A stretch of 64,000 nucleotides of DNA from a virus (IMGVR_UViG_3300017605_000140:46390-110389); one strand, 5' to 3'. Counted from the stretch's first letter, positions 50,346 through 58,393 are shown. Translations and numbers: made by a program. Notes: generated from the sequence alone by a model not told the origin.

Positions 50346-50502
50346 GCATGTATGGATGCAGATATCCGAAGGACCCGATATGACAATCGGAGATGTCTGT
50401 ATGGGTTGTAGTGACCCCGCTATCGGTAAATGGGTTCCCGTTTCGTTTTGTGATATCTCTAAAGCGAATATGGAGAGTTATTATACTTATGAGTCAGTCT
50501 AG
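50332..50502 (+). CDS. Unknown 56-residue protein
   Basis: ATG 50332 behind GAGGAGAG, inside the HNH 3' end. MEASEHVWMQISEGPDMTIG and CMGC give a small potential metal site. Function unknown. Confidence 0.55.
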   Translation: MEASEHVWMQISEGPDMTIGDVCMGCSDPAIGKWVPVSFCDISKANMESYYTYESV

Positions 50503-50677
50503 AATGCTGGGAAAGCAGCAGCCTTCCTGGTGTCCGATATGTAGAGGTATACCAGGTCCTGACTGTCCCGATTATGGCAGGAATACCAGATCTCGTAAAG
50601 TATATGAAAAAAGGATGTCATATAGGGAGATAGCAGAAATAATTGGTGAAGACCTTGAGAACAGCAGCAGAGATTAA
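50489..50677 (+). CDS. Zinc-motif protein with helix-turn-helix-like end
   Basis: A 62-residue protein with WCPICRGIPGPDCPDYG and C-terminal MSYREIAEIIGEDL, which resembles a helix-turn-helix. The start may be ATG 50489 or ATG 50503 just after the upstream stop. Possible DNA-binding regulator. Confidence 0.55.
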   Translation: MSQSRMLGKQQPSWCPICRGIPGPDCPDYGRNTRSRKVYEKRMSYREIAEIIGEDLENSSRD

Positions 50678-50681
50678 TAAT

Positions 50682-50849
50682 ATGTCCGTAGCAGAATACA
50701 CAATTTTCAGGGAAAAAGCTATCAGATCCGGAATAATTCTGTATACGGAGCCAGAAACTGACCCCTATACATATAACCGGCAAAGATATATAGAAACCGG
50801 GATACACTCTTATCTGGAAAATATGGTTGACGCTATGGAGATGAGTTGA
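50682..50849 (+). CDS. Unknown small protein
   Basis: A 55-residue protein (MSVAEYTIFREKAIRSGIIL). Start ATG 50682, four bases after the preceding stop; an earlier TTG/GTG start would add 12-13 residues. No motif. Confidence 0.45.
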   Translation: MSVAEYTIFREKAIRSGIILYTEPETDPYTYNRQRYIETGIHSYLENMVDAMEMS

Positions 50850-50884
50850 GTGGTGCAGAAATGCTAGTCAAAGAAAGTAAGGTG

Positions 50885-51408
50885 ATGCCAATGTCTAGGC
50901 CGATTATTCTCCTAGACGTAGATTAGGTGGACCCCTGAACCCGTGGAGTGCCCGTAAAGGGCTTCCAGAGGGGTTTACGACGCATCTGATGCGGCCTAGG
51001 GGCTGGGAGATGGGTAAGCCCTTGAAAGTCCGTCTGAGAGCCACTGACGGACTTCGGCTGATGGAACTGGGGTGTGAGATAATCTGGGCTACAGCATGGG
51101 AAGAAGAAGCTAACGACTGGATTGGTCCACATATAGGTCTCCCAGAATTACCATATATCGACTGGAAAGACCGAGATCCCTGGAATACAGAACGTTTACA
51201 CTGGAAAACTAAAAGAATTACCCAGTGGATGAAGGAAAATCGTCCAGGAATTCCTTTTAAGTGGATAGACGATGAAGTTACCAGGAGAGACAGGGACTGG
51301 ATTGAGGAAACTTGCGCCCCTGGTAGTGGAATTCTTCTGGTAAGCCCCAAATATGGATTAGAAGAAGCACATTTCGAAATATTGAAGGAATGGTGTGAAA
51401 ATGCATAA
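50885..51408 (+). pseudogene. HAD-family protein with frameshift in catalytic motif I
   Basis: From ATG 50885 the frame reads MPMSRPIILLDVD and then meets TAG at 50924-50926. In another frame the protein continues GGPLNPWSARKGLPEGFTTH and, from about 50989, 139 further residues (ELGCEIIWATAWEEEANDWI, FKWIDDE, GSGILLVSPKYGLEEAHFEI). Joined, LLDVD + G-P-L-N-P recreates HAD motif I, and WIDDE the acidic motif. The family resembles HAD domains of RNA-repair proteins. Either a decayed gene or a programmed -1/+2 shift. The rest of the frame is well kept. Confidence 0.75.
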
Positions 51409-51592
51409 GGCTTTATTCGATTATCTCGACGGAACTGACATAACGTTGGTTGCTGCGGGTGCCAGAGTACTGGATAAGCAAGCTTTTGCATCTGGTCAGA
51501 TAAGCAAAGAAGCTCTACAGAAGACACTTAACGCATCTGACATAGAGCTTTTCAACCAAAGGAACGAATACAGAGCTAAGGAAGCCAGATGA
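51401..51592 (+). CDS. Unknown 63-residue protein
   Basis: MHKALFDYLDGTDITLVAAG and helical C-terminus. ATG 51401 overlaps the upstream HAD stop; a GTG two codons upstream is an alternative. Function unknown. Confidence 0.55.
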   Translation: MHKALFDYLDGTDITLVAAGARVLDKQAFASGQISKEALQKTLNASDIELFNQRNEYRAKEAR

Positions 51593-51626
51593 GCATATAC
51601 TTCGGAAGGTGTGTACAGGTGGTAGT

Positions 51627-51965
51627 ATGAGCTGGGTAAGTAATGCGATAGTTCTTTTCGGATATGAAAAGAACATACGTGAAAAACTAGAAACAGTAAA
51701 TAATAAACTGGAAGAACTAGACCACAGAAAGCAGCAATTCGTAGAATCCACTGATACTCATAACTGGTACGGCGGCTCCAAATTCATGGAAGCTACAGTA
51801 TGGGCAGCAGCATTCAACCATATATATCTGGAATCTGTATACGAGGCTCTTTTATCCGTTGAATGGACATCGCCAGAAGAACTAAAACTTCTGTGGAAAG
51901 ACGAAGAAGACGACGGGTGGAAAGTGATTACCCAGTCAGATATGAGTATCTATGACAGAACATGA
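51627..51965 (+). CDS. Unknown helical protein
   Basis: A 112-residue protein from ATG 51627 behind AGGTGG. It starts with a short hydrophobic segment (WVSNAIVLFGY), then coiled coil (REKLETVNNKLEELDHRKQQ) and an aromatic-rich second half. No family recognised. Confidence 0.6.
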   Translation: MSWVSNAIVLFGYEKNIREKLETVNNKLEELDHRKQQFVESTDTHNWYGGSKFMEATVWAAAFNHIYLESVYEALLSVEWTSPEELKLLWKDEEDDGWKVITQSDMSIYDRT

Positions 51966-52104
51966 GGTAAGACCAATAAAAGAACCGAACAGACCGATAA
52001 GAAAATGCCCTAGCTGCAATATACGCACATCTTTACAGACCTGCCCCAGTATCCGCTGCCATATGCGGAAAACCATAATAGTAAAAGACGAAGGAAGAAT
52101 ATAA
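51952..52104 (+). CDS. 50-residue zinc-ribbon-like protein
   Basis: ATG 51952 overlaps the upstream gene end by 14 nt; stop TAA 52102-52104. IRKCPSCNIRTSLQTCPSIR then CHMRK gives four Cys in two clusters on a basic background, compatible with a zinc ribbon binding nucleic acid. Confidence 0.6.
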   Translation: MTEHEVRPIKEPNRPIRKCPSCNIRTSLQTCPSIRCHMRKTIIVKDEGRI

Positions 52105-52105
52105 A

Positions 52106-52186
52106 ATGGCCATGTCAATATATACATGTTCTAAGTGCGGTTCCCAGAGCAGCAGAGGTACCTGCCCTAACCCGCAGTGCGAGTAA
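52106..52186 (+). CDS. 26-residue zinc-knuckle miniprotein
   Basis: ATG 52106 behind AAGGAAGA, two bases after the preceding stop; TAA 52184-52186. The peptide starts MAMSIYTCSKCGSQSSRGTC and ends PNPQCE: CxxC-(8)-C-(4)-C, a minimal zinc ribbon. Ends at a strong terminator. Confidence 0.6.
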   Translation: MAMSIYTCSKCGSQSSRGTCPNPQCE

Positions 52187-52187
52187 A

Positions 52188-52225
52188 AATACCCCCTCTT
52201 TCCTTAAAAAGATCGAGGGGGTATT
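52188..52225. terminator. Bidirectional terminator between convergent genes
   Basis: An 11-bp inverted repeat, AATACCCCCTC 52188-52198 with GAGGGGGTATT 52215-52225, with A/T-rich flanks. It ends the rightward miniprotein operon and the leftward pair at 52226-52594. Confidence 0.85.
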
Positions 52226-52399
52226 CTATTTATTCCTCATTGCAGCTTCAGCTCTCTTAGCCTGATAATTACTTTCATTAAAACCGGCTGCCCATAACTG
52301 TGCTACCCGTTTATTCGGCGCCTCACCTATTAACTTCTTCTGTGGTGTATACCATATCTCCTTACCCCTTACAACATAGTCCTTACCATACTGAAACAA
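52226..52399 (-). CDS. Unknown 57-residue protein
   Basis: TTG start 52397-52399 behind AGGAGA; stop TAG 52226-52228. GKDYVVRGKEIWYTPQKKLI then VAQLWAAGFNESNYQAKRAE. Basic helical end. Probably translated with the gene upstream, 21 nt away. Confidence 0.6.
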   Translation of the reverse strand: MFQYGKDYVVRGKEIWYTPQKKLIGEAPNKRVAQLWAAGFNESNYQAKRAEAAMRNK

Positions 52400-52420
52400 C
52401 TGCTGTCTCCTATTTATATC

Positions 52421-52594
52421 CTAACGTCTGTCTATAGCTATAATCCACCACTGCCCTTTGTACTTCTCCACAGTAAGAGTAAGACCACTCCCTATAAATC
52501 CAAAGGATTTCATACCCTTACTGTACTGTTCCAGCGCATTTATAGCGGCTTCTTTAGTTGGATAGCTCTGCATATACTGTTTCTTCTTAGCCAT
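52421..52594 (-). CDS. 57-residue protein from a probable leaderless mRNA
   Basis: ATG 52592-52594, stop TAG 52421-52423. MAKKKQYMQSYPTKEAAINA and LTVEKYKGQWWIIAIDRR form a small alpha/beta protein. No ribosome binding site exists. The -10 box of a strong promoter ends six bases before the ATG, so transcription should start at or next to the start codon. Confidence 0.7.
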   Translation of the reverse strand: MAKKKQYMQSYPTKEAAINALEQYSKGMKSFGFIGSGLTLTVEKYKGQWWIIAIDRR

Positions 52595-52600
52595 AAGACT

Positions 52601-52629
52601 ATAGTAGAGGATCTTTTATTGCCTGTCAA
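52601..52629 (-). promoter_or_regulatory. Strong promoter giving a leaderless transcript
   Basis: On the minus strand TTGACA (52624-52629) and TACTAT (52601-52606) with a 17-nt spacer. Expected transcription start at about 52594-52595, i.e. the A of the ATG. Confidence 0.8.
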
Positions 52630-53069
52630 TACTTATTATACTAATATTTATTACGCTGAGTTACTAAAGTCTATACTTTTACTAGGGAAAAAATGGCTAT
52701 AAACCCTATTTTCGTTACTCTGTGTAGATACTGGCCCAATTTATAGGATACTGTTTTAGAAGAATAAGCATTATCATATTCAGAAAACTAGGCCCACTAT
52801 ATCCCTATATGTCCTTTTTAAAGGTGGGGGGTCCCTATATATGCCTCTATGTCCGATTTCAACCTCTATGTCCCTGTGTGTCCCAGTATAGGCAGATATA
52901 CCTGATATGACATACTATTACCCGCTATTACCCTTATTTCCCCTATGACCTATTGGAGATATATAAGATATTTGCGAAGTATGCACTATATATGGTAGTA
53001 AAGCATAGAAAAGGGCACAATATGTGGATACGAGGGCATATAAGGGGCTATATGAGAGAATGTGGTGCC

Positions 53070-53144
53070 TAGTTGGGGTATATTATGCCTTTCTCTATAG
53101 TTACCTATGTGTACAGATATAGCCTATTTAGTCAGGGTATATAT
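53070..53144 (+). repeat. 75-bp direct repeat, copy 1
   Basis: It begins TAGTTGGGGTATAT, contains CTATAGTTACCTATGTG and CAGATA, and ends TAGTCAGGGTATATAT. Copy 2 starts 119 bp further on. Confidence 0.75.
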
Positions 53145-53188
53145 TCATAGAAGATAGAGTTAGTGGTGTTGTCATAATAATCAATGAA

Positions 53189-53264
53189 TAGTTAGAGTAT
53201 ATATTGGCTTTTCCTATAGTTACCTGTGTTATCCAGATAAGCGATAACTAGTCAGGGTATATAT
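53189..53264 (+). repeat. 75-bp direct repeat, copy 2
   Basis: It begins TAGTTAGAGTATATATT, contains CTATAGTTACCTGTGTT and CAGATA, and ends TAGTCAGGGTATATAT, matching copy 1 in the same order and spacing. Confidence 0.75.
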
Positions 53265-53818
53265 CTGAATGTACACTGATGAGTATTATAGTATGCCATA
53301 GTATATTTACCTTGTATTTATATACTTCGCGCGAAATTTCCCGAAATCTGCCTATACTACGCTGCGCAATGGCATAACGGACATAAGGGGTAGAGCAGTA
53401 TACATACGTTGGTAGTATATGGTTTGCGGGTCTAAGGTATATGTGACTGTGCATAGGGAAGACCATTGCAGGTCAGAAAGTATACCTGTAGTGGTCTACT
53501 CCAATTGGTCTAGTGGTCTAGACATCGACGGAGAGTGAAAATCGCGTGTAAGAGGCTGGGAGAGTAGGGGTGGAGTGGTTGGACACTGGAGAGTCTGGGA
53601 GGCTCTCAGGGAGGCTTGTACGGCTTTCTTGGGTATACGTGTGAGTAGTGTTGACATCCGAAGAGATTTATGGTCCGCCGCGATTTCCCGGAAATTTTAC
53701 CTGGTCTTGGGGTGCTGGGAGTCTTGACACGATGCTGGAGTCTTGAGACAGTCGTGGCAGCAGGAAGAACGGCGCGGGAGAGGGTGGCGAGAGCGGCCCT
53801 TGAACGGAGCTTAAGGAC

Positions 53819-53838
53819 ATTGACAACTGAATGGGTCT
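53819..53838 (+). promoter_or_regulatory. rRNA-leader-like motif, site B
   Basis: TTGACAACTGAATGGGTC resembles the TTGAGAACT-x-AAT-AGTG motif of actinobacterial rRNA leaders and also contains a -35-like TTGACA. It lies about 110 nt before the first gene of the GC-rich block. Compare site A near 60566. Confidence 0.4.
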
Positions 53839-53929
53839 CTCGCCTCCGCAAGAGTCACCCACGGGCTGTACACAGTCCTTGGATGGCTCAGAGCGCATAC
53901 ACTGTGTGCGCTGGAGTAGAGGAGAAACC

Positions 53930-54097
53930 ATGGAATACACCAAAGAGCAGATCACCGAAGCGCGTGACTGGTTGTCGGACGTAGTGGGAGAGAGAATCAG
54001 TCAGGCTGACTACACGCTGCCCCACTGGATCGACAAGCTGTACCCTGGTGGCTGGCAGGCGTTCGTAGAAGAGTGCTGCACCTTCATACAGCTCTGA
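53930..54097 (+). CDS. Unknown small protein, first of the GC-rich block
   Basis: A 55-residue protein (MEYTKEQITEARDWLSDVVG, then GGWQAFVEECCTFIQL). AGAGGAG precedes the ATG. Third codon positions are GC-rich, unlike the late genes. Function unknown. Confidence 0.7.
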   Translation: MEYTKEQITEARDWLSDVVGERISQADYTLPHWIDKLYPGGWQAFVEECCTFIQL

Positions 54098-54114
54098 TAG
54101 AAAGAGAGATGATC

Positions 54115-54279
54115 ATGACGTACAAGATCACTTACCTGGTTGAGGTACTGCGGGCATGCGGAGACCATGACACGGTTCGTGTGGGTGCGTGGAGTGAGGC
54201 CGACGCCAAAGACGTGGCAGAAAGGAACGTACCCGGCTCTAGGGCCATCGCAGTGACAAAGCCTGCCTACAACTACTGA
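54115..54279 (+). CDS. Unknown small protein
   Basis: A 54-residue protein (MTYKITYLVEVLRACGDHDT, EADAKDVAERNVPGSR). A beta-alpha-beta layout. Starts 17 nt after the previous gene. No family named. Confidence 0.65.
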   Translation: MTYKITYLVEVLRACGDHDTVRVGAWSEADAKDVAERNVPGSRAIAVTKPAYNY

Positions 54280-54287
54280 CAAGAGCC

Positions 54288-54330
54288 GAAACGCCCTCAA
54301 GGGCGTCATGGGGGTAGTTCCCCCGTCTGA
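54288..54330 (+). terminator. Paired short hairpins
   Basis: ACGCCCT-CA-AGGGCGT near 54291-54306 and GGGGGTAGTTCCCCC near 54310-54325 stand between two genes. They may attenuate transcription; no T-run. Confidence 0.4.
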
Positions 54331-54361
54331 TGATGGCTCATCAGTGAACAAGGGAGAAACC

Positions 54362-54715
54362 ATGAACATGCACGACGCTGAGTGGACGGTTACGCCGATG
54401 GGCGCGGGAACCATGTACATGACGGAAGGCGAGGTATTCAGCGCGACTGTCTTCTACAACGGTCCCGACGACTTCGCGGAGATCATCTGGAACAACGACA
54501 ACTCGTACGCGGAGACCATACACAGCACGTCCGTATCTCCGTGGTTCAAGGGCTCCGGTGTGTGGCAGGTACTCATGACCGCACTGGAGAACCTTCACTA
54601 CGCGGAAGAGGAAGAGAGTGACGAGTACGGGGACATGTTCGATGACCCGGCGGATGAGCCCGAGTACGCCGACGACTACATGAGGGCGGACAGTGATCTT
54701 ATGTACGAATGGTGA
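54362..54715 (+). CDS. Unknown acidic protein
   Basis: A 117-residue protein starting MNMHDAEWTVTPMGAGTMYM. The last 45 residues are strongly acidic (EEEESDEYGDMFDDPADEPE), which suggests DNA mimicry or binding to a basic partner. GGGAG site. Function unknown. Confidence 0.7.
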   Translation: MNMHDAEWTVTPMGAGTMYMTEGEVFSATVFYNGPDDFAEIIWNNDNSYAETIHSTSVSPWFKGSGVWQVLMTALENLHYAEEEESDEYGDMFDDPADEPEYADDYMRADSDLMYEW

Positions 54716-54810
54716 GACCCTTACCGCTTTATTCGTCCCCGATTAGTTTCGGGGGCGGGTATGGGGGTATGGTTACCTCAGTGGGATTCAACAGGAAACG
54801 AGGAGTGATC

Positions 54811-56250
54811 ATGCGTAAGGTCAAGCTCACAAAGGTCATGGTCGCGGCGCTCCGTGGCGTCACGTACTTGGAGGATGGGCGGATGATCCTCCCCGCAAAC
54901 ATCGGTGTCAGTACGGCTGTGGCACTAATCAACCGGGGTATCTGCTTGCCGCTCAGTCCCCGCAACGACGACGGAGTACACGCGCTCACTGTCCAGGGTG
55001 TCAGTGCATGGGCGACAGCCAGCGAGGAAGACTCGTGGAACGGCTGTACGGTGTCTGTGGACGACGAACCCGAGCACATGGCGGAGTTTGTCCCTAGCCT
55101 GTCCGGCGTGACGGTAGAGGGCGACGCGGACGTTCCTGCGGTCATCACCACGGCAGACGGGCCGGTCGAGGGTGAATTCGACTACGACGCTTACCGTGCT
55201 GGACTGAAGCTTGATCCGGAGGTACTGGCCATGTACACGGCATACGACGCTCACAAGATCATCACGGAGGCTTCCAAGTTGACAGCCAGCAAGGACGCTC
55301 ACGCCATGCGGCTGAGTGAGAGCGAGGCTTTGGAAGAGGCGTACAGCCACACCGACGACATCACCGACCATGAGAGCGTGTCTTCCTCGCTTGCCCTTGT
55401 GCGGGCGATTCAGGGCGGAGCCATTCCGGTTACTGGAGTTATTCAGGGGCTTCCGGGAATCAGCGGGCTTACTCGCTACCACAACCCTGCATGTGCAGAT
55501 GTCAAGCGGGAAATGAGCAGGTGGGGCCAGGAAATCGGGGATGACCACGATGACGCTATTCATATCGTGGTTTCCTCGGTCATGGATATCCTGGCATTCG
55601 AATTCGGGGATATCGCCAGCTCTACGGCCACGGAGGGCACTCCCGAATGGTGGGAGGAGATCGTGTACGAAGCCAATGGAGAAGAATGGTCCGGAGTCAG
55701 GATCATGCCGTGCCTTTCCCTTCCGATGGGCATGGCTGGTGTGCGGGAACTCGCTGTCAGGAACGGCAGGTTCGAACTCGTCAACGTGCTGGAGAGTGCA
55801 CGGTGTGTCCGGTGCAACGTGCATGGAGACGTGAGCATGCCTGGTAAGACGATCGAAGCGGAGGGGCACGTGTGCGGATTCTGCCTTGCGGTAGAAAAGG
55901 ATGACAGTCAGACATACGCGCCTATGATCCTGTGTGTCCCGTGCGGCACGTCCATTCACGACACTGCGGAATCCCGCAAGGGACACGAGGACTACTGGCA
56001 CAGTGAGAAGATTCCCGCCATCTACAGCACTGGTGAAACCCTGGTCACCAAGGAATACCTCTTGGAGATCATTGTCGATGACATCACGGGTGCGACTGTG
56101 GATCTCGGATGGCACACCTTCACTGTCACCCTTGACCAGGTCCATGACTACAGCATGATCGCTGAGCTGTATGGCGCCCTCAACGGTTCGGGCAAGCCTC
56201 GCCACGGTTGGGGAAGCCTGATCCGTGTCATAGACGTAGACGACGTCTAG
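54811..56250 (+). CDS. Large protein of unknown function with zinc motifs
   Basis: A 479-residue protein from ATG 54811 behind GAGGAG. The N-terminus (MRKVKLTKVMVAALRGVTYL) is basic and helical. Residues about 200-310 are acidic, with a HNPACADVKREMSRWG segment. Near 330-390 lie CVRC, CGFC and CVPC, three metal-type Cys pairs. No recognised enzyme motif. Largest gene of the GC-rich block. Confidence 0.75.
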   Translation: MRKVKLTKVMVAALRGVTYLEDGRMILPANIGVSTAVALINRGICLPLSPRNDDGVHALTVQGVSAWATASEEDSWNGCTVSVDDEPEHMAEFVPSLSGVTVEGDADVPAVITTADGPVEGEFDYDAYRAGLKLDPEVLAMYTAYDAHKIITEASKLTASKDAHAMRLSESEALEEAYSHTDDITDHESVSSSLALVRAIQGGAIPVTGVIQGLPGISGLTRYHNPACADVKREMSRWGQEIGDDHDDAIHIVVSSVMDILAFEFGDIASSTATEGTPEWWEEIVYEANGEEWSGVRIMPCLSLPMGMAGVRELAVRNGRFELVNVLESARCVRCNVHGDVSMPGKTIEAEGHVCGFCLAVEKDDSQTYAPMILCVPCGTSIHDTAESRKGHEDYWHSEKIPAIYSTGETLVTKEYLLEIIVDDITGATVDLGWHTFTVTLDQVHDYSMIAELYGALNGSGKPRHGWGSLIRVIDVDDV

Positions 56251-56432
56251 AACCCTCGTGGGTTCCCCTGTAAGGGCTTAGGGGTACGGGGTAGGTATCT
56301 TCTCCCACCCCTGCTCTGAAAGGCTCTTAGACAGCCACTGGGAGATTTTACCCAAGCTTTACCCGTCAAGGGTATTGACACTCCCACCCCTCTAAGAGAC
56401 GTTGGAGTCTCCACACGAGAGAGGCGCACACG
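56251..56432 (+). other. Intergenic leader
   Basis: 182 bases with short inverted repeats (AACCC...GGGTT, ACCCCT...AGGGGT) and TTGACA at 56375. A GGCTCTTAGACAGCC segment resembles other gaps in this block (57750, 59110, 60290), so it may be a repeated regulatory element. Confidence 0.4.
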
Positions 56433-57413
56433 ATGATCACAGCGGCTGAGATGGTTCGGGTCACCCGTAAGGGCGGCAGTGTCACCCATCTTGCTCTGAG
56501 TGATGGTGTGCCCTCTCTGTGCGGCCGTGTCGCCTATGGCTCCGCTGGTGACTCCCGTCTGTGCAAGACGTGCTCGAAAATAGGGAAGGTGGGAGAGGTT
56601 ATGGGGGAATGGACAGACACCGAAAAGGTATTCATATCCCTGCCCCGTACAAGTGAGCAATGGGAAATGCTTTCTGACGTAATCTCTGATTACGAGGGTG
56701 GAGAGGAAAACAGCGTAAAGCGTATTGCGCTTTACCGTGCCGCTTTGGCTACTCGCAACTACAAGACAACCATTATCACCAATCACAGTGATGCCCATGT
56801 GCATAATGGCGATGGAAGTGTGATAGGTGGAGGAAAAGCAAAACGTCTGACCGGAGCCACAGAAAACCAGCGCATTGCATTGCGCAAAATGGCTGCTTTC
56901 GTTGATTCCCTTTTCTCGCAGCTTTTCGAATTGCAGGGAAAGCCGAAGGACGACGGATCTACGCTGGCCGAAATGACCGACGAATGGTTTGATGGATTGA
57001 AGCGTGATGCCATTGACCAACAATTCAAGATGCTTTCTTCTCTGATTGAGCGTCTTAAGCAAGAGGTTTACACGCTCAAGAATGCCGAAAGGCAGTCTGC
57101 TGTAAAGGAAAGCGGCATTCAGGAAGACGAAATCTTTGTCTTGGATGGTGAGTATTACAAGACAAAGAAGTCCAAGGCTGATAACCTCTACGCAATGCGT
57201 TGGGATGGTGGGGCATGGGACTACGCTTCTGCCAAGGGTGTCATCCGCAAGCTTACCCCTGAAATGCGCGCTACCGCCGAGCAGGCTGCCAAATTCGGGC
57301 ATACATACCATTGCTGTGTCTATTGCTCTCGTGGTCTGACGGACAGTCGCAGTGAGACCGTTGGGTACGGCCCCCGATGCGCGGAGAATTACGGACTCCC
57401 CTGGGGAGAGTAG
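56433..57413 (+). CDS. Protein with zinc-finger ends and DUF6011-like C-terminus
   Basis: A 326-residue protein. Residues about 19-48 have THLALSDGVPSLCGR then LCKTCSK. The middle (130-250) is helical with a coiled coil (FKMLSSLIERLKQEVYTLKN). The end HCCVYCSRGLTDSRSETVGY plus GPRCAENYGLPWG matches the DUF6011 zinc pattern of phage proteins that bind nucleic acids. SD GAGAGG. Confidence 0.75.
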   Translation: MITAAEMVRVTRKGGSVTHLALSDGVPSLCGRVAYGSAGDSRLCKTCSKIGKVGEVMGEWTDTEKVFISLPRTSEQWEMLSDVISDYEGGEENSVKRIALYRAALATRNYKTTIITNHSDAHVHNGDGSVIGGGKAKRLTGATENQRIALRKMAAFVDSLFSQLFELQGKPKDDGSTLAEMTDEWFDGLKRDAIDQQFKMLSSLIERLKQEVYTLKNAERQSAVKESGIQEDEIFVLDGEYYKTKKSKADNLYAMRWDGGAWDYASAKGVIRKLTPEMRATAEQAAKFGHTYHCCVYCSRGLTDSRSETVGYGPRCAENYGLPWGE

Positions 57414-57460
57414 GGGCATCGGTCCCGTGTGTGCTGACAAAATGGGTATCTGAAAGGCTG

Positions 57461-57664
57461 ATGGAAATGATTCTGAATGGATTCTTCAAATGCCCGTGCG
57501 GAAAGCTCCACACGCACGGGGGTCTGACTACCCTCTCTCGCTGCCCTACATGTGGTAGCGACTTGTGGGAGATTGCCGTCATGGGTAACCATTCCTACGC
57601 TACGCGTAAGTTTCACGACATCATGGGTCTTGCTCGGCAGATTGCGCGAGACCTGAACATCTAG
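57461..57664 (+). CDS. Small zinc-ribbon protein
   Basis: A 67-residue protein from ATG 57461 behind GAAAGG. FFKCPCGKLHTHGG and SRCPTCGSDLWE form a zinc ribbon, followed by a basic helix. Possibly a transcription modulator. Confidence 0.7.
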   Translation: MEMILNGFFKCPCGKLHTHGGLTTLSRCPTCGSDLWEIAVMGNHSYATRKFHDIMGLARQIARDLNI

Positions 57665-57771
57665 CCTTACCGCTTTAGGCATCCTGGACGGCTCTCTACG
57701 GGCTTTCCAGGGTGTCTATGGCAGTAGGGACCACCTACAGCCTGAGAAGCTCTTAGAAAGGCATACAGAGC

Positions 57772-57921
57772 ATGTTCAAGATCATAGTTCGTTGGATGCT
57801 CACCCGTAACAATGTCAGTTGGAACGATCCCCGTTGCGGGTGCCTGCGTTCCCCTGATGTGCCCTTCATGTCCCCGTGTCCTGAGGATGATGGACAGCAC
57901 GTATACGACCGGAATATCTGA
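57772..57921 (+). CDS. Unknown 49-residue protein
   Basis: ATG 57772, TGA 57919-57921. MFKIIVRWMLTRNNVSWNDP then RCGCLRSPDVPF and SPCPEDDG. Three to four Cys. The ribosome binding site (AAAGG) is 11 nt away. Function unknown. Confidence 0.5.
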   Translation: MFKIIVRWMLTRNNVSWNDPRCGCLRSPDVPFMSPCPEDDGQHVYDRNI

Positions 57922-57940
57922 CTGAAAGGGGCGACAGACA

Positions 57941-58303
57941 GTGTCTAAGACTTTGAATGACATGATGGAAATTGACTACCCGGTAAGGGTGTCGGAGGAT
58001 GGGAGCCTTAGTTACGCTCCCGTGTATCCCCCTGATCTGTTCATCAATGCAACAAAAGAGGGGGATATTCTGCCAGAGCATGACACGGAAATGATGGCCT
58101 ACGCGGAAACCCAAGGATGGCATTTGCTTACCGGCTACTCTGGGCAGTATTCCTATTCCGGTCCGGTAATGCATCCTTGCGAATATATTGGGGGAGCACT
58201 GGAGGAATATATCATGTCCACCCCCGGAGTGTACGTTGTGGTTGTTCCTTACATGCTGGATAGTGAGGATGTCCCGGGATGGTGCATAGCTGAATTGATC
58301 TGA
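57941..58303 (+). CDS. Unknown acidic protein
   Basis: A 120-residue protein from GTG 57941 behind AAAGGGG (MSKTLNDMMEIDYPVRVSED, EYIMSTPGVYVVVVPYMLDS). Alpha/beta. The frame continues beyond the TGA; see the 58304-58393 entry. Confidence 0.65.
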   Translation: MSKTLNDMMEIDYPVRVSEDGSLSYAPVYPPDLFINATKEGDILPEHDTEMMAYAETQGWHLLTGYSGQYSYSGPVMHPCEYIGGALEEYIMSTPGVYVVVVPYMLDSEDVPGWCIAELI

Positions 58304-58393
58304 TTGTTGCTCAATATCATTTTGGAAGAAATTCCAAAGTGGTATTGTCCGCCAATCAATGAAGTGCATGATCCCAATGGAAAGGACAACTGA
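58304..58393 (+). other. In-frame extension after TGA, readthrough or small gene
   Basis: Directly after the stop of the preceding gene and in the same frame, 29 codons read LLLNIILEEIPKWYCPPINE then VHDPNGKDN before the next TGA. Composition is protein-like. It could be a TTG-started peptide or a UGA readthrough extension. Confidence 0.4.

Larger units (their letters stand above)
52640..53560. other. Non-coding repeat-rich region, candidate origin or control region
   Basis: About 900 bases without a credible gene. The left part (52800-52885) repeats CTATATGTCC / CTATGTCC several times. The centre has two long direct repeats (53070-53144, 53189-53264). The right part has GGTCTA three times (53493-53520). 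AT-rich on the left, becoming GC-rich towards 53520. Confidence 0.6.

Noticed and set aside
53070-53264. CRISPR array
   Set aside because: Only two long imperfect repeats with no regular short repeat-spacer pattern and no cas genes.
53248-53466. A 72-codon minus-strand frame inside the repeat region
   Set aside because: It crosses the direct repeat end, has no ribosome binding site and an unprotein-like composition.
53670-53984. A 104-codon plus-strand frame before the GC-rich block
   Set aside because: It overlaps the well-supported gene at 53930 in another frame and lacks a ribosome binding site; better read as leader.
54925-56205. A 426-codon minus-strand frame opposite the 479-residue gene
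   Set aside because: It is a shadow of GC-rich coding sequence: low-complexity Arg/His/Val-rich composition, no ribosome binding site, while the plus-strand gene has a good start and neighbours.
56247-57440. A 397-codon minus-strand frame opposite the DUF6011-like gene
   Set aside because: Same reason; it runs against the operon direction and has no credible start signal or domain.
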